Shown: one piece after another, positions 46,998 through 56,498 of the stretch | Layout of the letters: each line of letters opens with the position of its first letter | How positions within the stretch are numbered: position 1 is the first letter of the stretch | NCBI RefSeq assembly: GCF_009847015.1 | Contig: NZ_WVEM01000004.1 | Span: 248,001-312,000, forward strand | Length of the DNA stretch: 64,000 bases | Direction: 5' to 3' | Origin: Sunxiuqinia indica | GTDB taxonomy: Bacteria > Bacteroidota > Bacteroidia > Bacteroidales > Prolixibacteraceae | Notes under the pieces: model-generated | What the model saw: the letters and a program-made list of their open reading frames with translations, nothing else | What the model was told of the DNA's origin: nothing | Database searches by the model: none | Made by a program: the position numbers and the translations under genes

Positions 46998-47785
46998 ATG
47001 CAGCCGATATTTCAATAAGTGGATTATTACTAGGGCTGTTGCTAATTGCCCCGACCTTACTAATTATTTGGCGACTGAAGCTTGGGTTTAATCAAAAACT
47101 TCTCGTTGCCGTTGGACGGATGTTGATTCAATTAGGTTTTGTGGGCGTTTACTTAAAGTATATATTTTTGCTAGACAATGCCTTTGTCAATTTAGCCTAC
47201 ATACTACTGATGGTACTCTTTGCTGCTCTTTCTGGCATTCGAAATTCGTCTCTCCGATTAAAAAAACTGTTGTTCCCTACTTTTACAGCCATGCTGTTGC
47301 CTACTCTCTTTACCATTTTCTATTTCAATCTGGCCATCGTCCAGATCGATCACATTTTTCAAGCAAACATCTTGATCCCAATTGCCGGACTCATGCTCGG
47401 CAACACCCTAAAAACAAATATTGTCGCCTTGAAATCATTCTTCAATATTGCTCAAAAAGAAGAAAAAACGTACCTTTTTTTACTGGCCAATGGAGCAACA
47501 AAGAATGAGGCCGCCCGCCCGTTTTTGAAAGAGGCTATCCGAACTGCAATGGCGCCCAACCTGGCAACTATGGCAACTGTAGGTTTGGTTTCTCTTCCGG
47601 GAGTAATGACGGGGCAAATATTGGGCGGATCTGATCCTATGCTTGCTGTGAAATATCAAATAATGGTGATGATTATTATCTTTTTCAATAGCCTGCTGAG
47701 CAATATTCTGCAATTGCTATTTGCGATTCGCAATGGGTTTGATAATCGAGATCAACTGAATAAGGAATTGCTTTCGAAAGCTTAA
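46994..47785 (+). CDS. ABC transporter permease (FetB-like, UPF0014)
   Basis: 263 residues from ATG 46994, which shares bases with the stop of the ATPase gene. About seven transmembrane helices; the conserved IRNSSLRLKK, AGLMLGNTLKTNIVALKSFF and LVSLPGVMTGQILGGSDPM are the UPF0014 signatures. It probably exports iron or another solute with the ATPase; substrate is by family only. Confidence 0.87.
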   Translation: MNAADISISGLLLGLLLIAPTLLIIWRLKLGFNQKLLVAVGRMLIQLGFVGVYLKYIFLLDNAFVNLAYILLMVLFAALSGIRNSSLRLKKLLFPTFTAMLLPTLFTIFYFNLAIVQIDHIFQANILIPIAGLMLGNTLKTNIVALKSFFNIAQKEEKTYLFLLANGATKNEAARPFLKEAIRTAMAPNLATMATVGLVSLPGVMTGQILGGSDPMLAVKYQIMVMIIIFFNSLLSNILQLLFAIRNGFDNRDQLNKELLSKA

Positions 47786-47878
47786 AATTATTTATTTAAC
47801 AATTATTAAAAGTTAAATAGCTTCATTTCTAAACCATTGTTTCTTCTTCCTGTTAAATTAATCAAACACCGGAAAATT

Positions 47879-48889
47879 ATGAATATGAAGCTAAATTCGA
47901 TTATATCTCTTTTTATCTTATTATTAACTACAAACCTCAGTTTTGGTCAATCCGACAGCCTAAAAGTATTAGGATTAAACCTTGAAAATTACAACTATCC
48001 ATTTGATGTCAATTACATCACCATCAACAGTCAGGGTGAAAACTACCAAATGGCCTATATGGATGTTCTGCCCGAGCATGCAAACGGGAAAAGCATTATG
48101 CTGCTTCATGGTAAAAATTTTAATGGAGCCTATTGGGAGCAAACCGCAGAGTACCTTACCAAAGAAGGGTTTCGAGTATTTATTCCCGACCAAATTGGAT
48201 TCGGGAAGTCTTCAAAACCCGAACATTATCAATACACTTTTCAACAACTAGCAAGAAACACAAAAGCTATTCTGGACAGCCTGAAAATCGAAAAAATCAG
48301 CGTTTTGGGTCACTCGATGGGAGGCATGGTTGCCACTCGATTTGTTTTAATGTACCCCGAAATAACGGATAAATTTATTCTGGTAAACCCAATCGGCTTG
48401 GAAGACTGGAAACTAAAAGTGCCTTATAAACCAGTGGAATGGTGGTATAAAAACGAATTAGGGAAAGACTATGCTTCCATCAAAAAGTACCAGCTCGAAA
48501 GCTACTATGACAATCAATGGAAGCCCGAATACGACGAATGGGTCAACCTTCTGGCAGGATGGACTCTCAATATCGATTATCCGCGAATAGCATGGAACGC
48601 CGCCCTAACCTACGACATGATATTTACCCAGCCGGTTTGTTACGAATTCGAAAACATTAAAGCTCCGAGCTTGCTTATCATCGGTCAGCGCGACCGAACA
48701 GCACTGGGTAAACCTCTGGTTAGTCCGGAAGTTCGGAAAACCATGGGACGTTATCCTCAGCTGGGGCGACAAACACAGCAAAAAATTCCAACTTGCGAAT
48801 TGGTTGAATTGGATAATATTGGACATCTTCCGCACATTGAAGCTTTTGATCGGTTTATTGAACCGCTGGTGATATTTTTAAAGAAATAG
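47879..48889 (+). CDS. Exported alpha/beta hydrolase
   Basis: 336 residues from ATG 47879 (ATG at 47885 also possible). A signal peptide ends near LSFGQ. The hydrolase fold has MLLHGKNFNGAYWE (oxyanion region), PDQIGFGKSSKP, nucleophile elbow GHSMGG, and the catalytic His in LDNIGHLPHIEA. It probably acts on esters or similar bonds in the periplasm; substrate unknown. Convergent with rmuC, only 2 nt apart. Confidence 0.88.
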   Translation: MNMKLNSIISLFILLLTTNLSFGQSDSLKVLGLNLENYNYPFDVNYITINSQGENYQMAYMDVLPEHANGKSIMLLHGKNFNGAYWEQTAEYLTKEGFRVFIPDQIGFGKSSKPEHYQYTFQQLARNTKAILDSLKIEKISVLGHSMGGMVATRFVLMYPEITDKFILVNPIGLEDWKLKVPYKPVEWWYKNELGKDYASIKKYQLESYYDNQWKPEYDEWVNLLAGWTLNIDYPRIAWNAALTYDMIFTQPVCYEFENIKAPSLLIIGQRDRTALGKPLVSPEVRKTMGRYPQLGRQTQQKIPTCELVELDNIGHLPHIEAFDRFIEPLVIFLKK

Positions 48890-48891
48890 AA

Positions 48892-50205
48892 CTATTCATC
48901 TAAATACTTTTTTGGTAGTTCTTTGCTGGCCTTAGCTCCAAGCTCCCGAAGTTTTTCGGCTGAGCGAACCAAGTTTCCACGTCCGTCATTCAACTTATTC
49001 ATCGCCAAATCATAGTTTCTACGGGTTTGTTCAATATTGACTCCAATCTTTTCGAGGTCGCCAATAAAATTGACAAATTTATCGTAAAGGGCACCTCCCT
49101 GACGGGCAATTTCCATGGCATTCCGCGTTTGATTTTCCTGCTGCCAAATGGAGGCGATTGTGCGCAAAGTAGCAAGCAGAGTTGACGGGCTAACGATGAC
49201 AACTTTGTTGTCCCAGGCGTAGGAAAACAAATCCTGATCAGCCTCAATGGCCACACTGAACGACGATTCAATTGGTACAAAAAGTAAAACAAAATCGGGA
49301 CTATTTATCCCCTGAGCGCTTTGATAATGCTTGTCACTCAGTAATTTGACATGACTTTTAATACTTGACAGGTGATTCTTGATATGCTTCAATCGCTCCA
49401 CCTCTTCGGTGGAGTTCACCATACGTTCGTACGCTACCAACGACACTTTCGAATCAACGATAATATGCTTTTGCTCCGGCAAGTGGATTACCACATCAGG
49501 CTGCAGGCGTGAACCATTTTCGCCAATCGTACTAAACTGCTTTTCGAACTCACGTCCTTCTGTCAATCCCGAGCGCTCAAGTATCCGCTCCAAAATCACC
49601 TCTCCCCAGTTTCCCTGCTTCTTCACATCGCCTTTCAGTGCTTTGGTCAGGTTATTGGCTTCATCGCTAATCTTCAGGTTCAAATCATGCAGTTTTTTTA
49701 ACTCGGCTTTCAGGTCAGTCTGATCTTTTAAACCTTTCTCATAAGTGTCTTCTACTTTCTTCTCAAACAACTGAATTTTTTCTCGCAGGGGACTCAGAAT
49801 TTCACTGATATTTTTTTGATTCACCTCTGTAAAATCCTGTGTGTTCTGTTTTAATATTTTATGGGCTATGTTTTCAAATTCAGTTGTAAATTTCTTTTGA
49901 AGCGATTCCATCTCCTGCTTCTGAGTTATTAACTTTTCCTGTAAATTGGCAAATTCCACTTCCGCCCTGGCTAATCGCTGGGCTTGTTGCTCATTTTCCA
50001 CTTCCGAAGTTTCCAGCTTCTGTGTAAGTTGTTCTTTATCTGCCTGCAAATAAGTGACGCGTTCTTCTAGTTGAACTTTTACCTTTTCGTAATCATTACG
50101 AATTGATAACATGTCATTTTCTGATCCTTTCGATTTCAATTTCGACATCAACAAGGCAACAATAACGCCAATAACCACCCCAGCAATCAGATAGACAAAT
50201 TCCAT
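48892..50205 (-). CDS. rmuC: DNA recombination protein RmuC
   Basis: 437 residues. An N-terminal membrane helix (VYLIAGVVIGVIVALLM) is followed by a long coiled coil (about 30-170) and the RmuC domain (GNWGEVILERILERSGL, VDSKVSLVAYE, SPSTLLATLRTIASIW). The C-terminal domain resembles nucleases; the family limits inversions and rearrangements in E. coli. Inner-membrane anchored. Confidence 0.95.
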   Translation of the reverse strand: MEFVYLIAGVVIGVIVALLMSKLKSKGSENDMLSIRNDYEKVKVQLEERVTYLQADKEQLTQKLETSEVENEQQAQRLARAEVEFANLQEKLITQKQEMESLQKKFTTEFENIAHKILKQNTQDFTEVNQKNISEILSPLREKIQLFEKKVEDTYEKGLKDQTDLKAELKKLHDLNLKISDEANNLTKALKGDVKKQGNWGEVILERILERSGLTEGREFEKQFSTIGENGSRLQPDVVIHLPEQKHIIVDSKVSLVAYERMVNSTEEVERLKHIKNHLSSIKSHVKLLSDKHYQSAQGINSPDFVLLFVPIESSFSVAIEADQDLFSYAWDNKVVIVSPSTLLATLRTIASIWQQENQTRNAMEIARQGGALYDKFVNFIGDLEKIGVNIEQTRRNYDLAMNKLNDGRGNLVRSAEKLRELGAKASKELPKKYLDE

Positions 50206-50327
50206 ATTTCAGTATTTTGAAAACTAAAGTACAAAGAAGAATACTATTGAGAAAGCAATTTAGTTATCAGAATTTGCTATTTGAAAATTGAGTGCTATTT
50301 TAGATTCTGCAAAGTAAAACGGATCTC

Positions 50328-50990
50328 ATGGATGTAAAAATAGAAGCAAGCTGGAAAGAAGTTCTAACCAACGAATTTGAAAAAGATTATTTCAAAAATC
50401 TGACGAAATTCGTACATGAAGAGTACCGAACCTCAAATGTCTACCCTCCTGCCAAGCTCATTTTCAATGCTTTTGATCAATGCCCGTTCAGCCAGTTAAA
50501 AGTTGTTATACTCGGCCAAGATCCCTATCATGGCCCCGGTCAGGCTCATGGTTTGTGTTTCTCGGTAAACGATGGCATTAAATTTCCGCCCAGCTTACGA
50601 AATATTTTCAAGGAAATGCAAAATGATGTTGCAAAACCAATTCCCCAATCGGGCAATTTAACCAATTGGGCCAAGCAAGGAGTTCTTCTTTTAAATGCGA
50701 CACTGACTGTTCGTGCCGGGCAAGCTGGTTCGCACCAGAAAAAAGGATGGGAAGAATTTACAGACGCTGTGATTCATAAAATCAATGAGCAAAAAGAGCA
50801 TGTGGTGTTTATTTTGTGGGGAAGCTATGCAATAAAAAAAGGTGAATTTATCGACCAAAGCAAACACCTGGTTTTAACATCGGTTCACCCATCACCGCTG
50901 TCGGCCAGCCGGGGTTACTTTGGAAATAATCATTTCAGTAAAACAAATGCCTTTCTGTCTGAAAAAAATATACCCGAGATCAAATGGTAA
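50328..50990 (+). CDS. ung: Uracil-DNA glycosylase (family 1)
   Basis: 220 residues. The active site motif GQDPYHGPGQAHGLCFSV with the catalytic Asp, and the HPSPLSASRGY loop with the catalytic His, are both intact. It removes uracil from DNA in base excision repair. Confidence 0.98.
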   Translation: MDVKIEASWKEVLTNEFEKDYFKNLTKFVHEEYRTSNVYPPAKLIFNAFDQCPFSQLKVVILGQDPYHGPGQAHGLCFSVNDGIKFPPSLRNIFKEMQNDVAKPIPQSGNLTNWAKQGVLLLNATLTVRAGQAGSHQKKGWEEFTDAVIHKINEQKEHVVFILWGSYAIKKGEFIDQSKHLVLTSVHPSPLSASRGYFGNNHFSKTNAFLSEKNIPEIKW

Positions 50991-51005
50991 ATATTCCGGA
51001 TAGGA

Positions 51006-52166
51006 TTATTCTTGAGTCTTTGGTATGGTAAAGTAAAACGTAGATCCTTTGCCAGGTTTTGATTTAAACCAAATTTCGCCCCCTAATATTTCGACAAAAG
51101 ATTTCGATATCGGCAATCCCAGTCCGGCACCACCAAAGTTACGCGCACTCCCTTCGTCAGCCTGTCTAAACCGCTCAAAAATCACCTTTCTCTCTGCATC
51201 CTCAATACCAATTCCAGTATCACGCACGTAAAAGACATAGCTTTTTTCGGTTTCATCAACACCAAACTCAACATATCCCTCATTGGTAAATTTCAATCCG
51301 TTTTTAATCAAATTCAGTAAAATCTGTGTCAATTTCCTTTCATCGGTAAATAAAACATAATTCGTATTGGGAATGTCATTTTGTACTAATTGAATCCCTT
51401 TTCTTTCAAAATCAGGAGACAACATCGTATGAACGTACGAAAAAGTCTTTTGAAGATCTACGTCTGTTTTTGTTAGTTGAATCTGGTTAGATTCTATTAG
51501 TGAAATATCAAGAACGCTATCAATTATTTGAGTGAGCTGCTGGCATGACTCACGTATTATTGAGGCGTATTTTTCTCTTTTTTGAAAATCGTTGCTGATA
51601 ACAAGAAGTTCTGAGAATCCCAAAATACCGTTCAACGGGGTTCTTATTTCATGACTCATGTTAGAAAGAAAAACTGATTTCAACCGATCGCTCTCTTCAG
51701 CTTTTTGTTTGGCTTTCAACAACTCTTTATTCTGCTCTTTTATCTCTTGTTGTGCAAAATCGAGCTTTTTCTTTTCTTTTTCTTCTTGAATAGCTCTCTT
51801 TATAGATGAAACCAACCTAGCCATTCGGTCTTTCAAAATATAATCGACAGCTCCTAATCTTAGGAGTTCTACCGCATTTTCCTCCCCAATAGTACCTGAG
51901 ATACAGATAAAAGGGATATCAGGACAACATGATTTTGCGATTCCCAAAGCTTCTCTTGCATCAAAACCCTGGAGTTCATAATCTGAAAGGATAATATCGA
52001 AACCGGCGGAAGTTGTCAATTGGTTTTCAAACTCTTTCTTCGTTGCAACACTAACAAAATCCAATTCGAATTCATCCTCCAAAATATCTCGTACGATGGC
52101 TACATCCATTGGAGAGTCTTCCAGGTAAATAAGGTGTAACCGTTGTTTGATACTTTTAGGTTTCAT
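51006..52166 (-). CDS. Response-regulator / histidine kinase hybrid (soluble)
   Basis: 386 residues without a membrane helix. An N-terminal receiver domain (about 10-125) has the phosphoacceptor Asp in DIILSDYE. A short coiled coil follows, then HisKA with NMSHEIRTPLNGILG and HATPase with N box NLIKNGLKFT, DTGIGIED and GAGLGLPI. The order REC-HisKA-HATPase suggests it receives phosphate or signal from a partner kinase, possibly the next gene upstream. No DNA-binding output is present. Confidence 0.9.
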   Translation of the reverse strand: MKPKSIKQRLHLIYLEDSPMDVAIVRDILEDEFELDFVSVATKKEFENQLTTSAGFDIILSDYELQGFDAREALGIAKSCCPDIPFICISGTIGEENAVELLRLGAVDYILKDRMARLVSSIKRAIQEEKEKKKLDFAQQEIKEQNKELLKAKQKAEESDRLKSVFLSNMSHEIRTPLNGILGFSELLVISNDFQKREKYASIIRESCQQLTQIIDSVLDISLIESNQIQLTKTDVDLQKTFSYVHTMLSPDFERKGIQLVQNDIPNTNYVLFTDERKLTQILLNLIKNGLKFTNEGYVEFGVDETEKSYVFYVRDTGIGIEDAERKVIFERFRQADEGSARNFGGAGLGLPISKSFVEILGGEIWFKSKPGKGSTFYFTIPKTQE

Positions 52167-52303
52167 GAAGTTTTAATGGTAAATATTATTTAAAATATAC
52201 AATAAAACAAAATCACATCAGTAACATACTCTCAACTTAGCGTCGGTTAATAAAACTTACTTAGTGCTTCTAAAATTGCATCTTTTAGCACACTTAGTAA
52301 CCA

Positions 52304-54142
52304 TTATACAACGGGCAAACTAAAAAAAAATGTAGCGCCGTCCCCGGGTTTGCTTTTTGCCCAAATGCGGCCACCGTGTCTGATTATGATTTTTCGGACT
52401 ATGGCCAAGCCAACACCAACGCCTTCGAATTCCTCGGCCGAATGCAGCCGTTGAAATGTTGAGAACAGTTTATCCTTATACTTTTCATCAAAGCCCACTC
52501 CATTGTCTTTTACTGCAAAAATATGCTCTTTCTCTGTTGTCGTGCAGCGAACTTCAATTTTCGAAATTTCAGTTTTAGAGGAGTATTTGATGGCATTATT
52601 TAATAAATTTATCCATACCTGACGCAGCAGGGCAGGGTCTCCAAAAACACTAGGGAGAGATTTGATTTCCCAAGCAATAACGCGACTCGAAAAATCATCT
52701 TCCACAGTTTTCCTACATTCCGCAACTAAAATATTCATGTCGAAGTTTCTCTTATTAAGATCACTTCGCGTAATCCTCGAAAAACTCAATAGCTCCTGAA
52801 TCAAATGATTCATTTCGGTTGCTGACTCTTCAATATATCTTAAGTAAACAGATTCATCTGCTGATAGTTTACCTTCAAATTTCGTAGTTATATGTTTTGA
52901 AAAACTTATAATCCGCCTTAACGGGGCTCTTAAATCATGAGAAACTGAGTAAGCAAAAGATTCTAATTCGTCATTAGCTATTTCAAGATTTTCATTACTT
53001 CTTAGCAACTCTGCCGTGCGGGCTTGCACTTGTTTTTCTAATGAATTATTTAAATGACTTAATTGTGCTACTAACTGATTTCGCTTAACTAACAAATGAC
53101 TTAGAAGGTACGAAATACCGCAAATAATCAAGAATGAGGCTATCAGGCTTAATATAAACAAACGTCGAATTTCATTCAATTCGGGCAATTCGCTTAGCCT
53201 GATTCTAATCACTGTAATCCAATTATTAGCAGGATCCGATATTATCTCATTATCTTCTAATATCATATTATTCTTTAAATCATAGTCCAACGAAAAATGA
53301 CGAAAAACAAACAAATTATTATCCTGAATGATATTCCCGACTTTGTTGTTTTCAAGCAATTGCCATACTTCCGGATAATAATTCATAAAATTCTCATTTA
53401 GCTTATCATCAAACATAAACCCATACTGAAACTGATCATCTGAAGATGTTAACCAATAACCATTTGAATTTAAAAGCATAAAATCACGTTCCCACGTATC
53501 ATCGTTTTTTGTCAACCATTCAAATAAATCATTGAGATACTGGTTGATAACAACAACACCAACCAAGTCACTGTCGCGGCTATAAATGGGTGTCCCAAAC
53601 CTTATAACACGCTGATGTGGAAGCTCAATCCTGCCCCTTTCAATATTTAAATCAATAGGTGAAACATATATTTTACCCTCAGGAAGCTTACTGGTCTTCT
53701 CAAAATAATCTCGCCCACTCTTATTCTGAAGACGCTCGGGTGACACAACCTCAAGCTCATCATTAACCCAGTTCAGTCGAATTCGTTCAACACCCGAAAA
53801 ATCAATGAACCGAATCTGCTTATAATTCCAATTCTGATTGGCCAATGATTCCATAACGTCTAAAAGCTCCACTTTGGAAGAAGAGTTATCCAAACTCATA
53901 TAGTCAATCACCGAAGTATTAATTGCCAAAAATTCTAAATCATTAATTGACGATGTAAATAACGAGCGTATCAGATCGTTTCGTTGCGAGAGATAGTCAG
54001 TATAGTAATTAACATGTGCTTCAAGAATTCTATCTTTCTCATCATGATATACATAAAAAGAAATACTCCCTATTAAAATAAAGAAGACTAGAAAAATAGG
54101 AAGAAAATAAAATAAGTATTTTTTTAATAAATTTCGCTTCAT
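52304..54142 (-). CDS. Membrane sensor histidine kinase with Cache-like sensor
   Basis: 612 residues. Transmembrane helices at about 9-31 and 328-352 bracket a periplasmic region with dCache-like features (DYFEKTSKLPEGKIYVSPIDLN, GTPIYSRDSDLVGVVVINQYL). A coiled coil precedes HisKA (YSVSHDLRAPLRRIISFS) and HATPase (NLLNNAIKYSSKTEI, DNGVGFDEKY, GVGVGLAIVRK). It senses an unknown periplasmic ligand. It lies on the same strand, 137 nt ahead of the hybrid kinase gene. Confidence 0.9.
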   Translation of the reverse strand: MKRNLLKKYLFYFLPIFLVFFILIGSISFYVYHDEKDRILEAHVNYYTDYLSQRNDLIRSLFTSSINDLEFLAINTSVIDYMSLDNSSSKVELLDVMESLANQNWNYKQIRFIDFSGVERIRLNWVNDELEVVSPERLQNKSGRDYFEKTSKLPEGKIYVSPIDLNIERGRIELPHQRVIRFGTPIYSRDSDLVGVVVINQYLNDLFEWLTKNDDTWERDFMLLNSNGYWLTSSDDQFQYGFMFDDKLNENFMNYYPEVWQLLENNKVGNIIQDNNLFVFRHFSLDYDLKNNMILEDNEIISDPANNWITVIRIRLSELPELNEIRRLFILSLIASFLIICGISYLLSHLLVKRNQLVAQLSHLNNSLEKQVQARTAELLRSNENLEIANDELESFAYSVSHDLRAPLRRIISFSKHITTKFEGKLSADESVYLRYIEESATEMNHLIQELLSFSRITRSDLNKRNFDMNILVAECRKTVEDDFSSRVIAWEIKSLPSVFGDPALLRQVWINLLNNAIKYSSKTEISKIEVRCTTTEKEHIFAVKDNGVGFDEKYKDKLFSTFQRLHSAEEFEGVGVGLAIVRKIIIRHGGRIWAKSKPGDGATFFFSLPVV

Positions 54143-54543
54143 TCGAATAAATCAAAATCTGCATAAAAATGCCCATTAATAACTTCACCAACATGCCATA
54201 AAACTTTCCTTAAGAGGATATTAAATCACATCTATTTTATCATGATCTATTTTATCTATGAAACATAGGAAAACAGTCATATATATTAACAGAACAACAC
54301 TGTAAGATTATAGTTTATTATGTACTAAAATTAACTATCAACTTTTCATATACTCTATTTTTCAATTTTAGGCAGTGCTGTTTCCCCTACCCCCGCTATA
54401 GCGCTTGTGTAACGTGCACCAAGGCATGAAACTACCAAACGATCGTCCTCCTGTGTGACAAATTTTGATCATGGTCGTTTCATTAAATAAAAAAAGCTGC
54501 TCCAATTTCTTGAAGCAGCTTCTAAATATTGTAATTGATTCGT
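54143..54543. other. Gap with only a terminator recognised
   Basis: About 400 nt between the sensor kinase and the KAS III-like gene. The terminator at 54494-54521 serves the latter. The AT-rich part 54143-54360 probably holds the kinase promoter, but I found no convincing pair of boxes. The GC-richer stretch 54370-54470 has no gene I can support. Confidence 0.5.
54494..54521 (-). terminator. Terminator after the KAS III-like gene
   Basis: AAGCTGCT and AGCAGCTT form an 8-bp stem, followed on the minus strand by a U run. Confidence 0.8.
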
Positions 54544-55626
54544 TTACCACTTATAAATGATGGAATTGATGTTCATACCTGCGCCTACAGAACAAAGAAT
54601 AATATAATCTCCTTCGTTAATCTCTTGATTTTCCAGTTTACCTTTTACAATTAGATCGAGCAGGGTCGGCACAGTAGCAGTCGACGAATTTCCAAGCTTA
54701 TCGATACTCATCGGCATAATTCCTTTTGGAATATCCTTTTCCTTATAAAGCTTGAAAACACCTTTCAATATTGCTTCATCCATTTTTTCATTGGCTTGGT
54801 GAATAAGCACTTTTTTGATGTCGCTTAGCTGCAATCCGGCCTTCTCAATACTGTCTTTCACCACGCCGGGGACATGATTTAAGGCGTACACATACAACTT
54901 ATGTCCGGCCATTTTGATAAACAAATCATCTCTGTCATAATCCGGGTTCAAAGAGTCGCCCATTGTCAGAAGATTGGCAAATGGAATTGAATCGGATCGG
55001 CTAGATTGGGCTAAAATACCAATAGGTTCTTCAGACCAAACGCCTTCAACAACAGTTGCTCCGGCTCCATCAGCGTAAATCATGGTGTCTCGGTCGTGAG
55101 GATCTGCAATTCGGCTAAGCACATCGGCACCGACAACAACTCCTTTGTTGTACGTTTCACTCTTAATATAGGCATTGGCCACAATCATTCCCTGAGTCCA
55201 ACTTGGGCATCCCGATATTACATCGTGGCAAATACAGGCCGGATTTTTCAGTCCAAGCTTACCTTTTACTTTGTTAGCCAACGAAGGCAACACATCCATA
55301 TGTGTTCTTCCTTTCTGAACATCTCCAAAATTGTGTCCAATGATTATAAATTCCAGCTCATCCAACTCAATACCTGCAGAATCACAAGCATCCTTTATTG
55401 CCTCAGCAGCAATATCCGAATCCACCTGGTCATCTTTCACCCATCGACGCTCCTCAATATTGGTAATCTCATGGAATTTTTGAATGATCTCTTCATTGGT
55501 CTTCTCAAAAGGTTTCTTCGAGGAAGGATCATAAAAACGGTAATCAGAAAAATAGTCATTTTTTATTACCTGTTCAGGAATACAGCTTCCTGTTCCAATA
55601 ATCTTTGTGTATAACTTCTTAGCCAT
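54544..55626 (-). CDS. 3-oxoacyl-ACP synthase III-like enzyme
   Basis: 360 residues from ATG 55626. The catalytic Cys lies in ISGCPSWTQGM, His in VLIHQANEKMDEAI and Asn in LGNSSTATVP, so the KAS III triad is intact. It is longer than housekeeping FabH (about 320) and begins GTGSCIPEQVIKNDYF, a sub-family of unknown acyl specificity. It starts 6 nt after the lpxH stop, so the two are one operon. Confidence 0.88.
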   Translation of the reverse strand: MAKKLYTKIIGTGSCIPEQVIKNDYFSDYRFYDPSSKKPFEKTNEEIIQKFHEITNIEERRWVKDDQVDSDIAAEAIKDACDSAGIELDELEFIIIGHNFGDVQKGRTHMDVLPSLANKVKGKLGLKNPACICHDVISGCPSWTQGMIVANAYIKSETYNKGVVVGADVLSRIADPHDRDTMIYADGAGATVVEGVWSEEPIGILAQSSRSDSIPFANLLTMGDSLNPDYDRDDLFIKMAGHKLYVYALNHVPGVVKDSIEKAGLQLSDIKKVLIHQANEKMDEAILKGVFKLYKEKDIPKGIMPMSIDKLGNSSTATVPTLLDLIVKGKLENQEINEGDYIILCSVGAGMNINSIIYKW

Positions 55627-55631
55627 AACAA

Positions 55632-56405
55632 TCAATTCATAGGCTTTTCGCCCGGACCTTTATATTTTTTCAATTCAAATTTTTCGCCATCAAAAACTCC
55701 ATAGGAGTAATGTGTAATCCAGTCGCCCAAATTAATGTATCTGGATTTTTTTTCAAGGGGCAAATCTAATAACAAATGCCGATGACCAAAAATAAAATAG
55801 TCAACTTCTTCATCTTCAAGCACCGATTTTGCAAAATGGAGAAGCCCTTCTTTATCTTCGCCATGAAACGGAACGCTCATTCCTTTCGTTAAACGGCTCT
55901 TTTTTGACCATTTGTGAGCCAGATAAATTCCCAGATTCGGATGAATTCGTGCATACATCCACTGCAAAAAACGATTGGTAAATAACTTTTTCAGGAAATG
56001 GTAGCCTTTATCGTAAGGATCAAGCCCGTCACCATGTGCCAAAAAGAATTTCTTCCCGGAGAAGGAAATACGCATCTCGGAGCGATGAATCTGCACGCCT
56101 AATTCCGAAGGCAAATAATCAAACACCCAAACATCATGATTTCCTGTGAAAAAATGAACAGGGATACCGGAATCAGCGATCTCTGCTATTTTTCCTAAGG
56201 TGCGCACAAACCCCCGAGGGACTACTTTTTTGTATTCAAACCAGTAGTCGAAAATATCACCCAACAAAAAAAGAGCTGCCGCATCCTGCTTTATGTCGTC
56301 AAGCCAGGCAACAAATTTTTGTTCGCGTTCCCTGTTGTTATCAAGTGCCGGGGCTCCTAAATGAATGTCGGAAACAAAATATATTTTGCTTTTTGAGTTC
56401 GTCAA
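55632..56405 (-). CDS. lpxH: UDP-2,3-diacylglucosamine pyrophosphatase-like phosphoesterase
   Basis: 257 residues. Metallophosphoesterase motifs: SDIHLG, GDIFDYW, GNHDVW, HGDGLDP and GHRH. These fit the LpxH branch, which cleaves UDP-2,3-diacylglucosamine in lipid A synthesis. It is the first gene of the pair with the KAS III-like enzyme, which could place that enzyme in envelope lipid metabolism. Confidence 0.85.
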   Translation of the reverse strand: MTNSKSKIYFVSDIHLGAPALDNNREREQKFVAWLDDIKQDAAALFLLGDIFDYWFEYKKVVPRGFVRTLGKIAEIADSGIPVHFFTGNHDVWVFDYLPSELGVQIHRSEMRISFSGKKFFLAHGDGLDPYDKGYHFLKKLFTNRFLQWMYARIHPNLGIYLAHKWSKKSRLTKGMSVPFHGEDKEGLLHFAKSVLEDEEVDYFIFGHRHLLLDLPLEKKSRYINLGDWITHYSYGVFDGEKFELKKYKGPGEKPMN

Positions 56406-56498
56406 TGTGTAGCTGTTCTTGTGTAAAAAAACCTGACAAATATACCAGTAAAAAATAAGTTATCAGAAAATAAAATTCAAAAAAGACGGACTGAAAAA

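Noticed and set aside
54368-54550. 60-codon frame with a basic Gly/Arg-rich tail
   Set aside because: It spans the terminator of the KAS III-like gene and shows no recognisable domain.
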